Made by a program: the position numbers and the translations under genes
The notes under the pieces: model-generated
Told to the model about the DNA's origin: nothing
Seen by the model: the letters and a program-made list of their open reading frames with translations, nothing else
The model's database searches: none
Shown here: in pieces, positions 1 through 12,008 of the stretch
Layout of the letters: every line of letters starts with the position of its first letter
Numbering within the stretch: position 1 is the stretch's first letter
Assembly: GCA_015501595.1 (NCBI GenBank)
Contig: JADNRX010000002.1
Coordinates: 496,001 to 560,000, forward strand
Length of the DNA: 64,000 nucleotides
From: Hymenopellis radicata
Taxonomy: Eukaryota > Basidiomycota > Agaricomycetes > Agaricales > Physalacriaceae
Direction of reading: 5' to 3'

Positions 1-1068
1 TCCGAACTCGCTCTCTAGTGGCCTGCGGCTGATGGATGCAGAGCCGCTTCAAGTGGGGGCATTTACTCAAAACGGGGATGAAGTCTTGGGAGGGAATACA
101 TGCCAAAGAGATGTCCAGGTCTGTCAAATGGAGGAAGGCCTTTTCCTTCCTCAACAGCGCCGTCAGGATCGTGTCGCACGGAGTGGCGTACAGCCGGCGC
201 AAATGGGGAGGATTAACGAACAAAGAGAGGAAAGCCGCGTCGGGAACGACACCGGCCAAGCGCACGGTATCGAGAGGCATCACATCCATCCCCGGCATAC
301 GGCCGCTCCCCTCGTCAAACGAACACGCTTCCAGCGAGATCGAGCGCAGACGCAGAACGCGAAGCCCGATCATGCGCTGTGTCGTGATCCTGATGTGGCT
401 GCACACCAGCGTCGTCAAATTGGGAAAGTTGGGCAGCGTGGTGAAGATGGCGTCCAGGACGCTGTCCATGGCCAAGTGGCTCTGCTGCCAGATGCACTCC
501 GCGGCAGCCTTTGAGTCTGGCGGGGAGATGGAAAAGTGCGTCACGACCGTCGCTATATGCGGAAGTAAAAGGAACTCTATTCTCTTGGAGAACGTCCGCT
601 TGTAAGGCCAGTGGACCATGGCGAGGCCCTTGTTCCCGAGGGAGCCGGCTGGTGTTTTGGAATACGGATGGAACACCAGCTTCCGGAATAGATACGGCTG
701 CGATATGCCGCATAATGAACGGCATACGAGAGTCATACTCTTTATGTCTCCATCTCTGAGGTATTGGGAGACAATGACGTGCCAAACTTGGGCGGGGAGA
801 CCACCAATCACGAGGCCTGCATCGGGGGAAATGCGAATTATACTTCCTTGAGAGGAAGACGATAACAGGCTGGGAAGAGTCCTCCGCCGCTTCGTTTTCT
901 CGCTCTTGGAGCCTTCCTGAGTCACTGTGCCAACTTGTGTTGAGCTTCTTGCAGTGGTAATAGAGAAACGACGACTCAGACGAGTATTATTCAAGGTCCT
1001 ATTGTAATGGAACGAGTTAGTTGCAAAGATTGTGTTATTCAGTGAGTTGGCACTCACCACTGAATCAT
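1..1068 (-). CDS. F-box/LRR-like protein, 3' end outside window
   Basis: A long open minus-strand frame runs off the left edge. It carries an F-box-like motif (LPAQVWHVIVSQYLRDGD, then LVCRSL and a QPYLFRKLVF-type segment) near residue 60, followed by leucine-rich stretches (LRVLRLRSISLEAC, LTDLDISL, CPHLKRLCIH). This layout is typical of the large F-box family of Agaricomycetes, which act as substrate receptors of SCF ubiquitin ligases. I see no known substrate. I chose the start at 1068 because a consensus intron (GTGAGT donor, CTAAC branch, CAATAG acceptor; 1057 to 999) brings that ATG into frame. Without splicing, an ATG at 1111 opens the same downstream frame. The 3' end is missing, so full length is unknown. 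The family call is fairly secure, the start is not. Confidence 0.7.
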
Positions 1069-1111
1069 TCCGCACGAATGCTGGGGGTCTGTGGGAGATG
1101 CAGAGGATCAT

Positions 1112-1548
1112 GACTGTATCCTATTTGACTCCTCGACCTACATCGAAGATGGGAACAGCTCCGAGTTCGATGATCGCTAGCGCGGAAAGACCTTGATACT
1201 CTTGACAGTTCTCATCTCAAGACGCGTGATCCAATACAATCCAACTCATGTTCTCTGAACACTAAATCAGAAACGCGGATATAGACTCGATGCCAGTCGC
1301 TTCACCAAGCCGATCAGATCGTTGCGCTGGTGTCCTCATTCCCCTCAAAAAACAGGCGTCGAGCGGCTGTTCGAGACTAGTTTGGATACGCACTTTCCGT
1401 GGTAGAAGATTCATAGCCATGTATGCCCCGTAGACAGTGAGTACGGGCACCGTGGGCCGGGAAATGTAAGGTAGTCTGTTATACAGCTATGATTGAACAC
1501 ACGCAACTATGAAGATACAAATATGTATGATCCAAAAGAAATGAAACG
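1112..1548. other. intergenic, no gene seen
   Basis: About 440 bases lie between the F-box gene start and the SPT6 stop. The one small open frame here (1262-1450, minus) has no recognisable motif and is most likely spurious. The right part should hold the SPT6 3' UTR. Confidence 0.5.
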
Positions 1549-4500
1549 CTATCGACCCCACCCCGGCCCATTCGCATCTTGTATCATCGCTGCTCTCTGC
1601 GGATTCATACCAGCCGGTAGATGCCCAGGCGCCGGATGCGACGGCGTCTGATACCCGTATGCAGTTTGCGGAGGGGCATTGCCAAACCGCGACGCGGGCG
1701 TAGCTCCCCCATATGGGTTCGGTGTAGCAGCTTGCCGAACAGAAGCATACCCCGGGCGGCCCGGAGTCATACCACCAGTAGGACGAGCGGGTGTTCGCAT
1801 CCCGGCACCGAATGGTGTCCGTCCGCCCTGGTTACCGATGCTTTGTTGATGCAGATGACTGAGTGGAAGGTTAGTCTACATAGAGAACGTAGGAAAAAGT
1901 ATGCCACATACCGAACTTTGAAGGCGTCACAAAGTTCAGGTACTCCCGCAGCCGCCGCATCGAACAAGAAATAAGCTTCAGGCGTCACACGAACAGGCTA
2001 CAGAATATGAGCGGACCGTATGTCGAACAAAAAATGAATATTCACCCATGATTGCACAGCAGCCTGTTTGTTGGCAAGGAAACACAGAGTAAAATGGCCG
2101 GGTCGTTTGCGATTGAGCGTAAATCCATACATACTCTTCGCAGGATTAGCCGCAAGCTGTTGCTTCAAGAACTGGTCTACAAGACCAACATGAGCTGGAA
2201 GGGGATCCAACAAGCAAGGTATCACTTACGAAGTTCGTCTTCCGACTTTGCCTTGAACCGTTCATGATTCATCAACTCTTCGACGCGACGGACCATCGCT
2301 TGCACATGATTAACGATCAGCTCATCCAGATCTGAATAGATATGCTGAGCGTCAACAACTAGCTGCCCACCGAGGGCTTGACCAGAGGGATCAGGATTCG
2401 AATCAGTGACATCTACATGTAGATGATCAACAGAAGACCAAGAAAAGGCGAAACACCACATACCTATATGCTGATACAACTTGTGGTCCACCTTCCAAGT
2501 CACAGCCAAATGGTTGTTACCCTTCGACGAAGGCCGAATGACAACATCCCCGCGCTGCTGCTTTTCGAGGTACGCCTCCGCCTGCGCAGTATTGAAGTTG
2601 TGGAAATTGGGGTGCTTGATGATCCGGCGGCCGCCCGCCTTCTCTGCCCGCTTCTTCCTCGCCAGAATATCGAGATCCTTCTCGTTCTGCGTCGCATCCC
2701 AGTGGGGATCAGGCCGAATACGCCGGAAGTTCGAATCGCCTTCGAGCATGTCCGCGCGTCGCGTCGACAGTTCTACTAGGAATTGGTCCGCTTCGAGATC
2801 GAGCTTAACATCGAGAATGACGCCGTTCACGGTACTGGCCACTTTGAGCTGCGAGCCATCGTCCGACATGAACGCCTGTGTGACTACACCCTCTACGCCA
2901 GTGCCCAACCGAACATTGGCCACGCCCTCCTTCGCACGGTTGACTGTCACAGAGACAATGAGACCGACTTTCAGCGTATCTTCGCTCTCCGTGCTGAGCA
3001 TAGTCAACACGTCCCAAGCGGAAAGAGGCGTCCAAATATTCCTTTGCTCCGAGAAGGGGTTAAGCAACTCTGCGCGAAGCACATTCAATGTATGTCGCTT
3101 CTGCTCGTGATTCACCTCGTAGAGACTGATCGCAAAGTCGTCGAGGTTGAGTTCGGCAAGGCGTTTCTCTTTCATGGGATCCTTCATGAGCTCTGTTACA
3201 ACTTGCGATGGGTGTCCGTCCTGAACATCTTCCTCGTCCATTTCCAGAGCGTCGGTGGCCATCTTCCGAGCAAGCTCATAGTCTGCCGGATGTATACGAG
3301 TACTATCCAGTGGGTCCTGAACGTTCTCGTCATCGCGGCGACTTTGACGGCTGGTGGACTCCTGATATATTCGCAGGAAACCCGCGGCATTCAAGAAGAC
3401 ATCGTGAGTCAGTAAATCGTTTTTCAAGAATTGATTACGATCTGCCAAGTTTCCACCCTGTGAAGAGTCAATAGTCAAGTTAACTGGGGACCGCTGTACT
3501 GACCAGAGACTGGATCTTTTGAATGAGAGCTTCCGCTTTACGAAGGCCAAGACCACACACGAAAGGCAGGAGATGCTTATAGTGATTATCGGTAGTCGCA
3601 CGGTTGATATCGACGCCGACTTTGTTCGTTATATCCACCAAGACGCGCTCAAAGGCAATCAGGAGTTTCTCTTTGGGTACCTAACGTGACGGTAAGTTGA
3701 AATCCAGGAATTTAGCAATAAGTACGTACCAGATGTTGATCGTCTTTGTCAAAGGAAATAGCAGATATGTCCGCACCCAAGGCAGCATACTCAATCAATG
3801 GATTCTGAACGAATCGCGCCATGCCGATACAGTACTTGGCCACTTCAGGTATTGTAGTGAATTCTTCGGCGGCTCTGGGGCTGTGCTGGAAGATTCGAGC
3901 GATCTCGTCGCGCACGTAAATGACGGGAATCTGGTAGTCGGGATCAGGAGGAGCGCCAGGGTTATTGGGGTCGGGATTGGGCCCGGCAAGAAGCAGCTCC
4001 TTTAGACGGGCGGACAACTTTGCTGTTGCTATTGTAAACCCACCAACCACAATGACATCTGGTCGCCGGCGTTTAATAAGGTCGAAGAACTCATCTCTCA
4101 TGGCCTGGTCGTATAAGTTGTCGATTTTGGTGTGCTCGCGTAAACGGCCATCTTCGTCCAAGTACACGATATTGATGTCATCGCGTTGTGGGTCTCCCTG
4201 ACCCCACGACATTGCCATCACGGACGCCGTCTCGCCAAATGCCATTTCTGGAGCCCTATAGGGAGCCACGTCGACACGCTGTGACAGAATGAGTTAAATG
4301 AATGAGAAAACGATTTCAGTTACTAACCCTCCTAAGAGTGGAAGCACACGAGTTAGCAACAAAGTCCTCAACCTCATCCCGCAGATACTCCCGTACCCAT
4401 TTGGACCCCATTGGCAAGAGATGCTGAACTAAGACCTCCTGCACAATGAGGGACCGTTCCTCATTCCATGCTTTCGCAGACTCGTCGAAACTGTCCGACG

Positions 4501-6720
4501 TAAATGCATCACTCAGCTTCCGCTCAAGCACAGATTGGGAGTCGGGAGGAAGCAGCACAGACACCGTCACAAGATGATGATTTTCAGCATCCAATATGCG
4601 AAGAAACTGTGACGAGGTCAACATCTCAGTGACAGGTTTGTTCATGAGATATTTGAAGTTCTATCAGATGCGTCAAAATTGAACTAGCTAACAGCAGAAG
4701 AAGCACATACATATTGAAAACTATTCTCGTCGATTTTGATCTTGCCCTTCTCCGTGGGCAGAACTGTGATAACAGCGTCTAGCTTGAAATGCTGACGAAC
4801 GTAATTCCGGAGTATAGGGTCCTTGCCCAGTTCGGTCGCGAAGATCATTCGGGCTTGTCGTAGTAATTCTTCGGCAGGAAGAGCCTTTGCTGGATCGGAA
4901 TCAACGAACTGTTCAGCATACGGCATGGGCGTTAACTCGAGATTGTCAATGAAATGAACATGCGACGTGGCCATAAAATTGGTAACGACTTCTTGAGGCT
5001 TGATACCAAAGCCCTATAAAGCGTTAAGATTTAAATCCAAGATTAAATGAGTGGTCATACTTGAGCGAGACGGGCGACGATAGTCTTCTTGGTGACCTCG
5101 TAAGCGGATATCCTACTCGGCGTCTTGTGCTTCTTGGGGGCGTCCATTTCTTCATCGTCATGGAAATGGAAACCAGTATCTGCTTTGTTGTCTTTGTGCA
5201 TCATGGACAACCATTCTGAGGCATCAGCAACTACATCGACACCGTCCGTCTGGGGTAATATCTCCTCCTCGAAGTACTTGTCAGTGATCTGGAGACGGGT
5301 GTAGACGGCTTGTAGGGCATTTCTGCGATCGACGAGAGCGCGATATTTCTGGCCAAGGGAATATATTTTCCAGAGTTCGGGAAGGTTGAGCAACTCTTGT
5401 TTTGAGCGATTTTGGAAATCGTAGTAAATGACCTGATCCCGTTTATGGGTCCATATATGGGGCACTTCGAGATGCTCCAAGAACATGTGCCTAAGGACAA
5501 CAGTTACAGCCAAGACGAGGTGGCCTTTGAGATGCTGCAAGTCGCCGTCTGGACTGAAGTAGGACTTGTTCTTCTTGTCTGAGATGCGCTGAGTGACCCA
5601 AAGAGCGGCACCGTTAAGGTCGGCCTCGGTCAAGTCTGAGGTTGATATTAGGGTCCAATTTGGAGAGAAAGAGGCGGTAGCAAGCTGCATGCGCTCGGGA
5701 ACATCGGCGAGTCGGATGATATCGTCATCGTCTGTGAGCATTTTAGCTTTGATTACAGATGGTTCAAAGACCTAAGTTGCTGTGAGTATGAGCTGGATGA
5801 CAAAAATATATGACGAACATGGTGTAATCGCATGTCGTCTTTCTGGATCATGAACTCGTCCTCCTCGGGCGGAGCTTCGTCGGCCAGCAAATGAACGTCG
5901 TAGTCGTGACCATTTCCAAAGACATCGTGCATTTCTTGCCAAGCACTGTGATGGGAAAGTAAGCATAAGAAAATAAGAGTAGCAAATGTGTGCACTTTGC
6001 GTCTATGCCGAGCGCGTTTGGATGAAGAGAACGAATCTTGCGTCGCTCCTCGTCGCGACGTTGCTTCTGCTTTCGCCTCTCCTCCCTGGTGACGTCGTCC
6101 TGTCCGACGGCGCCCTCTTCTTCATCTTCCCAGTCTATAAAGTCGTCGAGGTCCTCGTCCTCTGGGTCTCCGTCCCCGTCGCGACGGTCTTCGTCGTCCC
6201 AGATGTTTTGAATGTCTTCGGCATTAGCCGCTTCATTGTCGAGGTCATCTTCTGATGAATCAATGACTGCCCGCTTTGAGGAGGAAGCTGCGGGGGGAGA
6301 GTTGGAGTACCGTCTCAGACGCTGGAGACGTTGGTGCGGCTTTCGGCCTGTACTTTCCGTGATCAAGTCAAGGTCATCTTCGTCCAGTTCCTCGCTGTCC
6401 TCGCCTGCCCCAGACTTTGTCATTTTATTGAACAAAACAAATTAAATAAACTTACTTTGTCTCTTGTGCTTCCGTCTCTTTTTTCTCGGTCGCCGCTCCT
6501 CTTCCTCCTCCTCCTCCTCCTCCTCTTCCCCCTCTTCAACAATGAAACCGGCCTTTATCCTGCGTTCCTCCTCGGGATCGTCCTCTTCCTCTTCCGAGCT
6601 GTCGTCTGCGGGCCCATGCGGATGGATGGCGTCACCTTCGCCTTCCTCGTCACCGCCGTCGGGATCGTGCATCTCTACATCCTCTTCAACAGCCGCACCA
6701 ATTGCGCCAGGCGACGACAT
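1549..6720 (-). CDS. SPT6: Transcription elongation factor / histone chaperone Spt6
   Basis: Spt6 binds histones and RNA polymerase II and restores chromatin behind the elongating polymerase in the nucleus. The predicted protein (about 1,450-1,500 aa in many exons) shows the family order. The N terminus is very acidic, with an Asp/Glu repeat region and a basic KKRRKHKR patch. A YqgF-like domain follows (DVIVVGGFTIATAKL and IPVIYVRDEIARIF, about 3.7-4.3 kb). Next come HhH segments (LPFVCGLGLRKAEALIQKIQ), an S1 domain (VGLIVSVTVNRAKEGVANV) and the tandem SH2 region (VVIRPSSKGNNHLAVTWKVD). The tail is Gly/Pro/Thr-rich and ends GPGWGR. The start at 6720 (MSSPGAIGAAV) is chosen over an upstream in-frame ATG at 6762. 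The first intron is 6455 to 6405, and its phases fit exactly. No frame break was found. It shares an 84-bp divergent promoter with the deaminase gene. Confidence 0.97.
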
Positions 6721-6804
6721 GATCGTGGTACAAGGCAAAGTTGTTGTAAGAGTCCGCTGCATTCCACCAGCCCAGCTTAGTCAGCTCACGTGCACAACTT
6801 GATC
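6721..6804. promoter_or_regulatory. compact divergent promoter SPT6 / deaminase
   Basis: Only 84 bp separate the two start codons on opposite strands. Both core promoters and 5' UTRs must fit here or overlap the genes. No TATA box is obvious. Confidence 0.5.
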
Positions 6805-7305
6805 ATGGACGACCAACAACTCAAGTTTATGCAGCTCGCCCTAGCTGAAGCTGAAAAATGTGAACCCTCACCGACCGCATTCTGCGTCGGATGTGTCCTT
6901 GTGCTCTCCGACACCGTCCTTGCCACCGGTTTCTCGCGCGAACTGCCCGGAAACACCCATGCTGAAGCCAATGCTCTGGCAAAGTTGCGCAGTCTCACAG
7001 AGACTCAGCTCGCCTCCATACTTTCCTCATCCTCCACGCCCTCCATTGACTATGTCATGACACACCTAGACGTCTACACCACACTCGAGCCTTGTTCTGT
7101 TCGCACATCGGGTCTGGCGCCCTGCGCAGATGCCCTGATCGCGGCAAAAATCAAGCGCTGCTACATCGGTGTTGGCGAGCCCGATGATTTTGTAACTTGC
7201 CAAGGCGCGCGCAAGCTTATAGATGCTGGGATCGAGGTGATCTGGGTCAAGGGTCTTGAGGTGCAAAGTTTGCAGGCAGCGCGTCGTGGTCACGGCTCGA
7301 AATAG
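6805..7305 (+). CDS. RibD/Rib2-type pyrimidine deaminase-like protein
   Basis: Intronless gene for 166 aa of the cytidine deaminase-like zinc enzyme fold. Zinc motifs are visible: HAEANA (His ligand and catalytic Glu, about residue 53) and LEPCSVRTSGLAPCADAL (two Cys ligands). The long spacing between the two cysteines matches the riboflavin deaminase group (bacterial RibD N-domain, yeast Rib2) better than tRNA adenosine or plain cytidine deaminases. Its likely role is deamination of the diamino-pyrimidine intermediate in riboflavin synthesis. The reductase domain of RibD is absent, as expected in fungi where Rib7 is separate. The start is the first ATG (MDDQQLKF); the frame extends upstream only through a GTG. 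A related pyrimidine deaminase of other specificity remains possible. Confidence 0.85.
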   Translation: MDDQQLKFMQLALAEAEKCEPSPTAFCVGCVLVLSDTVLATGFSRELPGNTHAEANALAKLRSLTETQLASILSSSSTPSIDYVMTHLDVYTTLEPCSVRTSGLAPCADALIAAKIKRCYIGVGEPDDFVTCQGARKLIDAGIEVIWVKGLEVQSLQAARRGHGSK

Positions 7306-7750
7306 AACCTGGGGTGTCTTGTTATCAAATTTTAACTCTCCAGAGGCTCGGCACGCCATGCTTATTAGTATTTGTTTCGTGGCGTGATTTATCTGACAAC
7401 TGAGTGCTGAGCATTCGCCCATGTACATGACGGTATGGCTTCCTACAATAATACCACATTCATTCTGACCTTGGCGTTCATCTTTTCAGGGATACTGTCA
7501 AGGTGTAAGATGGCGCGATACAATGCATTCTACATTCTCCGAGTCCAAGCGTCTGTCTGCCATCTGGACCTATGGCCTCAGTTCAGGCTTCATGGCCTCG
7601 ACAACGACAGAAACGGGCACGGACGGGCCCTATAGACTTCGGACCCATGTGTCCGACCATCTAAATTGAATGTCCCCTTGGACCCAAACTGTGGGACGGT
7701 CATGGCGTTAAAAGTTGCGCCATCGCGGGTGCTCTCGGATGCTGTCCTGC
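7306..7750. other. intergenic, upstream of sidA regulatory block
   Basis: 3' flank of the deaminase gene and distal sidA promoter. I see no gene here; short open frames lack recognisable motifs. Confidence 0.5.
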
Positions 7751-7805
7751 GTTATCAGATAACCCGGTATCAGATTTGATCCTGTTTTATCTTGGTATCT
7801 GATAT
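7751..7805 (+). promoter_or_regulatory. GATA-factor (siderophore repressor type) binding-site cluster
   Basis: Within 55 bp there are several GATA cores. At 7754-7762 stands a perfect ATCAGATAA, which matches the ATCWGATAA element known for fungal iron-responsive GATA repressors (Urbs1, SreA). It sits inside a hyphenated palindrome (GTTATC-A-GATAAC, 7751-7763). Near copies follow: ATCAGATTT at 7769-7777, TATC (GATA on the minus strand) at 7788-7791, and ATCTGATAT at 7797-7805. The cluster lies about 290-340 bp before the sidA ATG. Regulation by iron through a SreA/Urbs1-like protein is inferred from the motif and the gene it precedes. Confidence 0.75.
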
Positions 7806-8034
7806 GATTCCTTCAGATCAGAACTACATCCTGCTTCAAATTTGTTTTTGCCCAATGTTAGAGCGCACGCTTCGACCAGTTGGGTACCCAACTCCGCGTC
7901 TTCGAGAAAATGAGCGCGTGTCTGGATCTTTTTTCTGGATCTTGGCACTGTTTGCGTCTGGATCGCCAAAATACCGGCTCCCTGAACTCGTGCAACATTT
8001 ACTTTCTTGGGTAGTTATACCCCGAATTCTTCCT

Positions 8035-8041
8035 TATAAAA
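8035..8041 (+). promoter_or_regulatory. TATA box of sidA
   Basis: TATAAAA at 8035-8041, 50 bp before the sidA ATG, preceded by a pyrimidine-rich stretch. The spacing suits a short 5' UTR. Confidence 0.55.
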
Positions 8042-8090
8042 GCCTGCGGACGCAACCTTATCCGTCTTATCTCTTTCTCCCACCACTAAA

Positions 8091-9924
8091 ATGTCTTCCT
8101 CGGACAGTATCTTCGACTTGATTGGACTGGGTTTCGGTCCTGCCAATATTGCTATTGCTGGAGCTATCGTGGAGACACGTCTGGTGCGTAGTATCTCTTA
8201 TCTTCTCCGTTCTGTCGCCTCTGATCACTTCACAACCCTCTCAGAAGCACGATTCGTGTCCTCTCAAACAGGTTCTCTTCATTGAGAAGCATGCTAAATT
8301 TTCGTGGCATCCAGGGTAAGTCCATTTCGCCTAGTCTTCTTCCTGGAGTTACAGAGGCATTATCTCCATAGCATGCTTCTGCCGGACGCCAAAATGCAAA
8401 TCAGTTTCATGAAGGACCTCGCAACTCTGCGCTCTCCTCAGTCCCCCATTACCTTCCTGTCCTACCTGCACAGCCAGGACCGTCTCATCAACTTTATCAA
8501 CCGCGGGAGCACCATTCCTACCCGCAAGGAGTATGCCGACTACCTTTCCTGGGCTGCGCAATACGTGCAAGACCACGGAATCCCAGTCTCCTTTGGTACC
8601 GAAGTCGTTGCCATTGACACCGATGCGGACGGCATCGTGATTGTGCGCAGTAAAAACCTTGCTTCCGGCGAAATAACCTCGCGTCGTGCACGTATGTGCC
8701 ATCCACCGTTCATCTCTTTCGGTTACTGAAAATGCCGCCACAGGGAATCTCATCATCTCCCCGGGCGGTACTGGACGCGTCCCCCACCCGATGTCTACAG
8801 TTATCGACCACCCATTAATCATACACAGCGCGTCATTCTTGACTTCCATCGACTCTATCATGTCGACTATTACTGCGAAGGGCAAGGACAACCTTCGCAT
8901 TGCCGTCATCGGCTCGGGCCAATCGGCCGCTGAGGTCACCCTCAACCTCCGGGAACGACTGGCTGCTATCCCCGCTAAGGGAGCGCCACATTCGATTAAC
9001 ATGGTCATCCGCAAGGGCGCGCTGCGACCTAGTGATGATACCGGCTTCGCGAACGAGATCTTTGATCCCTCAGGTGAGAATAATACAAAATCTTGAGACT
9101 CTATGCTGAGTGTCTTCAAAGCTACCAACGACTGGTACTCTCTGACCTCTCCCAATACCAGGCAAATGCGTCTCAGGGAGTACAAGAGCACGAATTACAG
9201 CGTTGTAAATCCCATTACACTCGAAGCGGTATGTATCCCGTTTGACGGCAATACATCATGACTTATTTCTCTCGCTTAGCTGTACGAGGTCATCTATGGC
9301 CAGAAAGTGGACAAGGACATCGCCAAACGTACCGGCGTCCCCTCCGACTTTTCAACACCCCTCATCAACATCCACGCCTACTCCCACGTCGTCGCCGTCG
9401 ACGCCCCAGGCAGCACCCCCGAAGCCGCCGACTTCACCTTCACCGTCCAAAACATCATCAGCCGCGCCATCTCCACCGAGAAGTACGACGCCGTCATCTG
9501 CGCCACGGGATACCAGCGCACCCTCTGGGTCGATCTCCTCAAAGAGTCCTCCGTCGGCAAGGCCTTTGGCCTCTCACCCGCATGCCACCCGGAGACCTGC
9601 CGCCTCGCGCCGGAGAACGAGAGCACCAGGGATACTGTGTCGTCGTCGTCGTTTGATGAATCCACGACGCCGTCGAGTCATTCGAGCAGTAATATCAGCA
9701 CGCCACCGACCTCGCCGTCGCTCTCCGCGACGCAGCTGGACCATCCCCACAAAATCTTCATCACGCGCGGATACCGTCTTCTTCCGAGCGAGGGACAGGC
9801 GTTGAAGTCGCGGATATATCTTCAGGGTGTCGAGGAAGCCACCCATGGGTTGAGCGATACGCTCCTCAGTATCTTGGGAGTACGCGCGGGCGAAGTCGTA
9901 GATGACCTCTGCAAGCAGGATTAG
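8091..9924 (+). CDS. sidA: L-ornithine N5-monooxygenase (siderophore biosynthesis)
   Basis: FAD- and NADPH-dependent hydroxylation of ornithine, the committed step of hydroxamate siderophore synthesis (ferrichrome/coprogen type). Six exons fit in phase: 8091-8183, 8272-8315, 8372-8691, 8744-9073, 9122-9228 and 9280-9924, giving 512 aa, close to the usual family length. Motifs seen: the FAD site GLGFGPANIAIAGA near the N terminus; FSWHPGMLLPDAKMQISF (substrate region); the NADPH site IAVIGSGQSAAE; the family ATG motif in VICATGYQ; and a C-terminal LQGVEEATHGLSDTLLS block. A Ser/Thr-rich insert precedes the last block, as in other fungal members. No NRPS, acyltransferase or siderophore transporter gene lies nearby, so the pathway partners must be elsewhere. 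The GATA cluster upstream suggests repression under iron excess. It converges with the kinase gene, leaving 122 bp between stops. Confidence 0.95.
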
Positions 9925-10046
9925 GTACTTGGAGCGGGATGTATAATAGTGTAACCAACTTATTGATTAGAACAACGAATGGGTATTCAAATCTTGTCGG
10001 CGGTATTTTATTATTGTAGATCGTACATAACGATGAATGGTCCATG

Positions 10047-12008
10047 TTAGGCTTTCGGTTTCTGAGGAAACTCGGCAGCGTAATATCCGTGGGGACTCAG
10101 AAGAGTCGCGAGCTTCGGGTGCACCTCTACGTAGAAAGGCTCAAACGGAAATGGTTCCCCGTCGATAGCTAGTGATCCTTTTGGCGCCAACGGTTTGACT
10201 CTGTATGCGTGAGCTTTGATGTAGGAACACTGGAAGACAAGTTAGATTTCGCCGCTCCCCGAGAGAAATGCACGTACACTTTTTTTCCAAAAATGAACGC
10301 CTTGTGGGCCATGAGCCATATCACCAAGGATATCTCCCCGAGTGGACTGAAAACATATCGTTAGTCACAGTATAGGAGAGGAATTTAGACCTACAGTGAC
10401 TTGCGCAACAATGTCAATTAGTCCATCATCCGGTAAGGAAGCAGGGAACGCCATAAGATCACTAAAGGCCATGAATTGGGGCGAATATTGGGAGAGATAA
10501 ACGACTGACCGAGAGACAAAAGGTCCCTTGCCCGCGTACACATAAAGAAGAGGCTCTTTGAAAGTCGTCCACTCGTCGAAGTCGTGATCGAGCCGAAGAC
10601 TGGGGAAAGCGTCGCTGGCATCGGTAATCTCTGCGGAAGCTAGCGCAGTGGCGCCGAGTCTGTCATTCTTGTGTCGCTCGAGGGACTCTTGAGCCATAGT
10701 ATCCTTGTCTTTCGCAGCTGCTTTGTAGGAGAACTCGACTGCGCACGGCTTGAAAGGGATTACTGCAAGACGCAGGTCAGATCCTTAGTGAAGCATAATC
10801 TTAAGAGACTTACAGCCTCTGAGCAGTCCGTAAACAAATCGAGTATCCCCCATCCACCTCAGGTTGTCGGTTCCAATGTCAACGTCTAACCATAAATGGT
10901 CATCTAATACACAAAGTGAAGACAGTAACGCACCAGCCATAAGGCCCATTGCTTGACTCATGAACGAGATAGTACGCGTGTCATTCTGCACAAAGGAGAA
11001 CACGTCGACTTTCATGGGAAATCCTGGTTGGACGCGCTCACAAATATATCCTGCGGTCAAGCAATAAACGCACCTTTCACAACATTCAGAGCAGCAAGGG
11101 CGATGTCAGCTCCATCCTTGTTCTTGTCAGTACGTTTAGAAATTCGAGGACAGCTATATGTACCGCCAATCCAAGGAGGTTTAGTGCTAAGCCGTTGCCG
11201 GATCCCGTAGGTATTGGGCAATTGGAATCGCGAAGGCTTTCATAGGGTGTTCATGATGTGCAAAACCGTTCATGATTTCGTGGATGAGGCCGTCTCCCGA
11301 CACGCTAACGATAGCATCGTAGTTGAGCGGTAACTCTTTCGCGATGTCATACGCGTGTCCGCCACGGTCGGTATCTGTTAAAGCGTCATTTTAAGTGACC
11401 GACGCGAGCATGGGAATCATACGAACATTGAATATCCAGGGTACAACCAGCGGCGCGTAGGATGGGCTCAACAGTCGTTGTGAAGATGGCAACGCCTTTA
11501 CGCTGGAGAGTCGTGTTATTGCGGGTAAAATGGAGATACGTTTATTACACGTACCACGCCTCCAAAAGGATTGACGAGAATCTTGATGCGTCGATGGCGC
11601 CTAACTCCGAGGTCTGGGCCGTAATGTTGGTGGAGGCAAGGCGGATACAAACAGCCACGAACCTTCGTACGCTGCCTTCGTTACTGAATCTGCCCATTCC
11701 GAAGCTGTCGTGGGTTCCCCCTGAACTTTGCCTTCGAGTCGGACAAGCGAAGAAGGCCCCTTTGCTTTCTTCCTCGACACATACGAAACCTGCAGGACTT
11801 GGCTGTCTTGTTGATAATGAGCCTGTACAACCTGGCGTATCGGGATATTCTTGGGCTCTGGCTATCCTGTGAGTCGCTGTTCCGGTCGGAGCTCAGTGGT
11901 CGACTGACTATTATTGTCGCTCTTGACAGAAAGCGAAGTAGCCGAGCTGGTGAGCGTCACCGGCTTTCCTGAGGCAACGAGTTTGATGGTCAGCGTTGAG
12001 GCTCCCAT
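10047..12008 (-). CDS. Sphingoid long-chain base kinase (DAGK catalytic family)
   Basis: ATP-dependent phosphorylation of sphingoid bases, as in yeast Lcb4/Lcb5 and animal sphingosine kinase; acts at membranes in sphingolipid turnover. Motifs in order: VLQVSYVSRKKAKGP (N-domain), RIKILVNPFGG (nucleotide-binding loop), AIVSVSGDGLIHEIMNGF (the SGDG catalytic motif), and DIGTDNLRWMGDTRFVYG (typical of LCB kinases). The C-terminal strands end in GEPFPFEPFYVEVHP. The start ATG at 12008 gives MGASTLTIKL. At least two N-terminal introns are needed; the phases fit with a GTCAGT donor and a CCAG acceptor, and with a GTTCGT intron before the nucleotide loop. No lesion seen. A ceramide kinase-type role is less likely given the DIGT..WMGD block. 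Confidence 0.92.

Noticed and set aside
1262..1450. Small minus-strand open frame as a gene
   Set aside because: Sixty-two residues, no motif, no splice context, and it lies in an intergenic stretch.
6490..6540. CTC/CCT repeat as a microsatellite of separate interest
   Set aside because: It encodes the Glu-rich acidic N terminus of Spt6, which is normal for the family.
8091..12008. Siderophore biosynthetic cluster around sidA
   Set aside because: Neighbours are a riboflavin-type deaminase and a sphingoid kinase; no NRPS, acyltransferase or transporter of siderophore type is adjacent.
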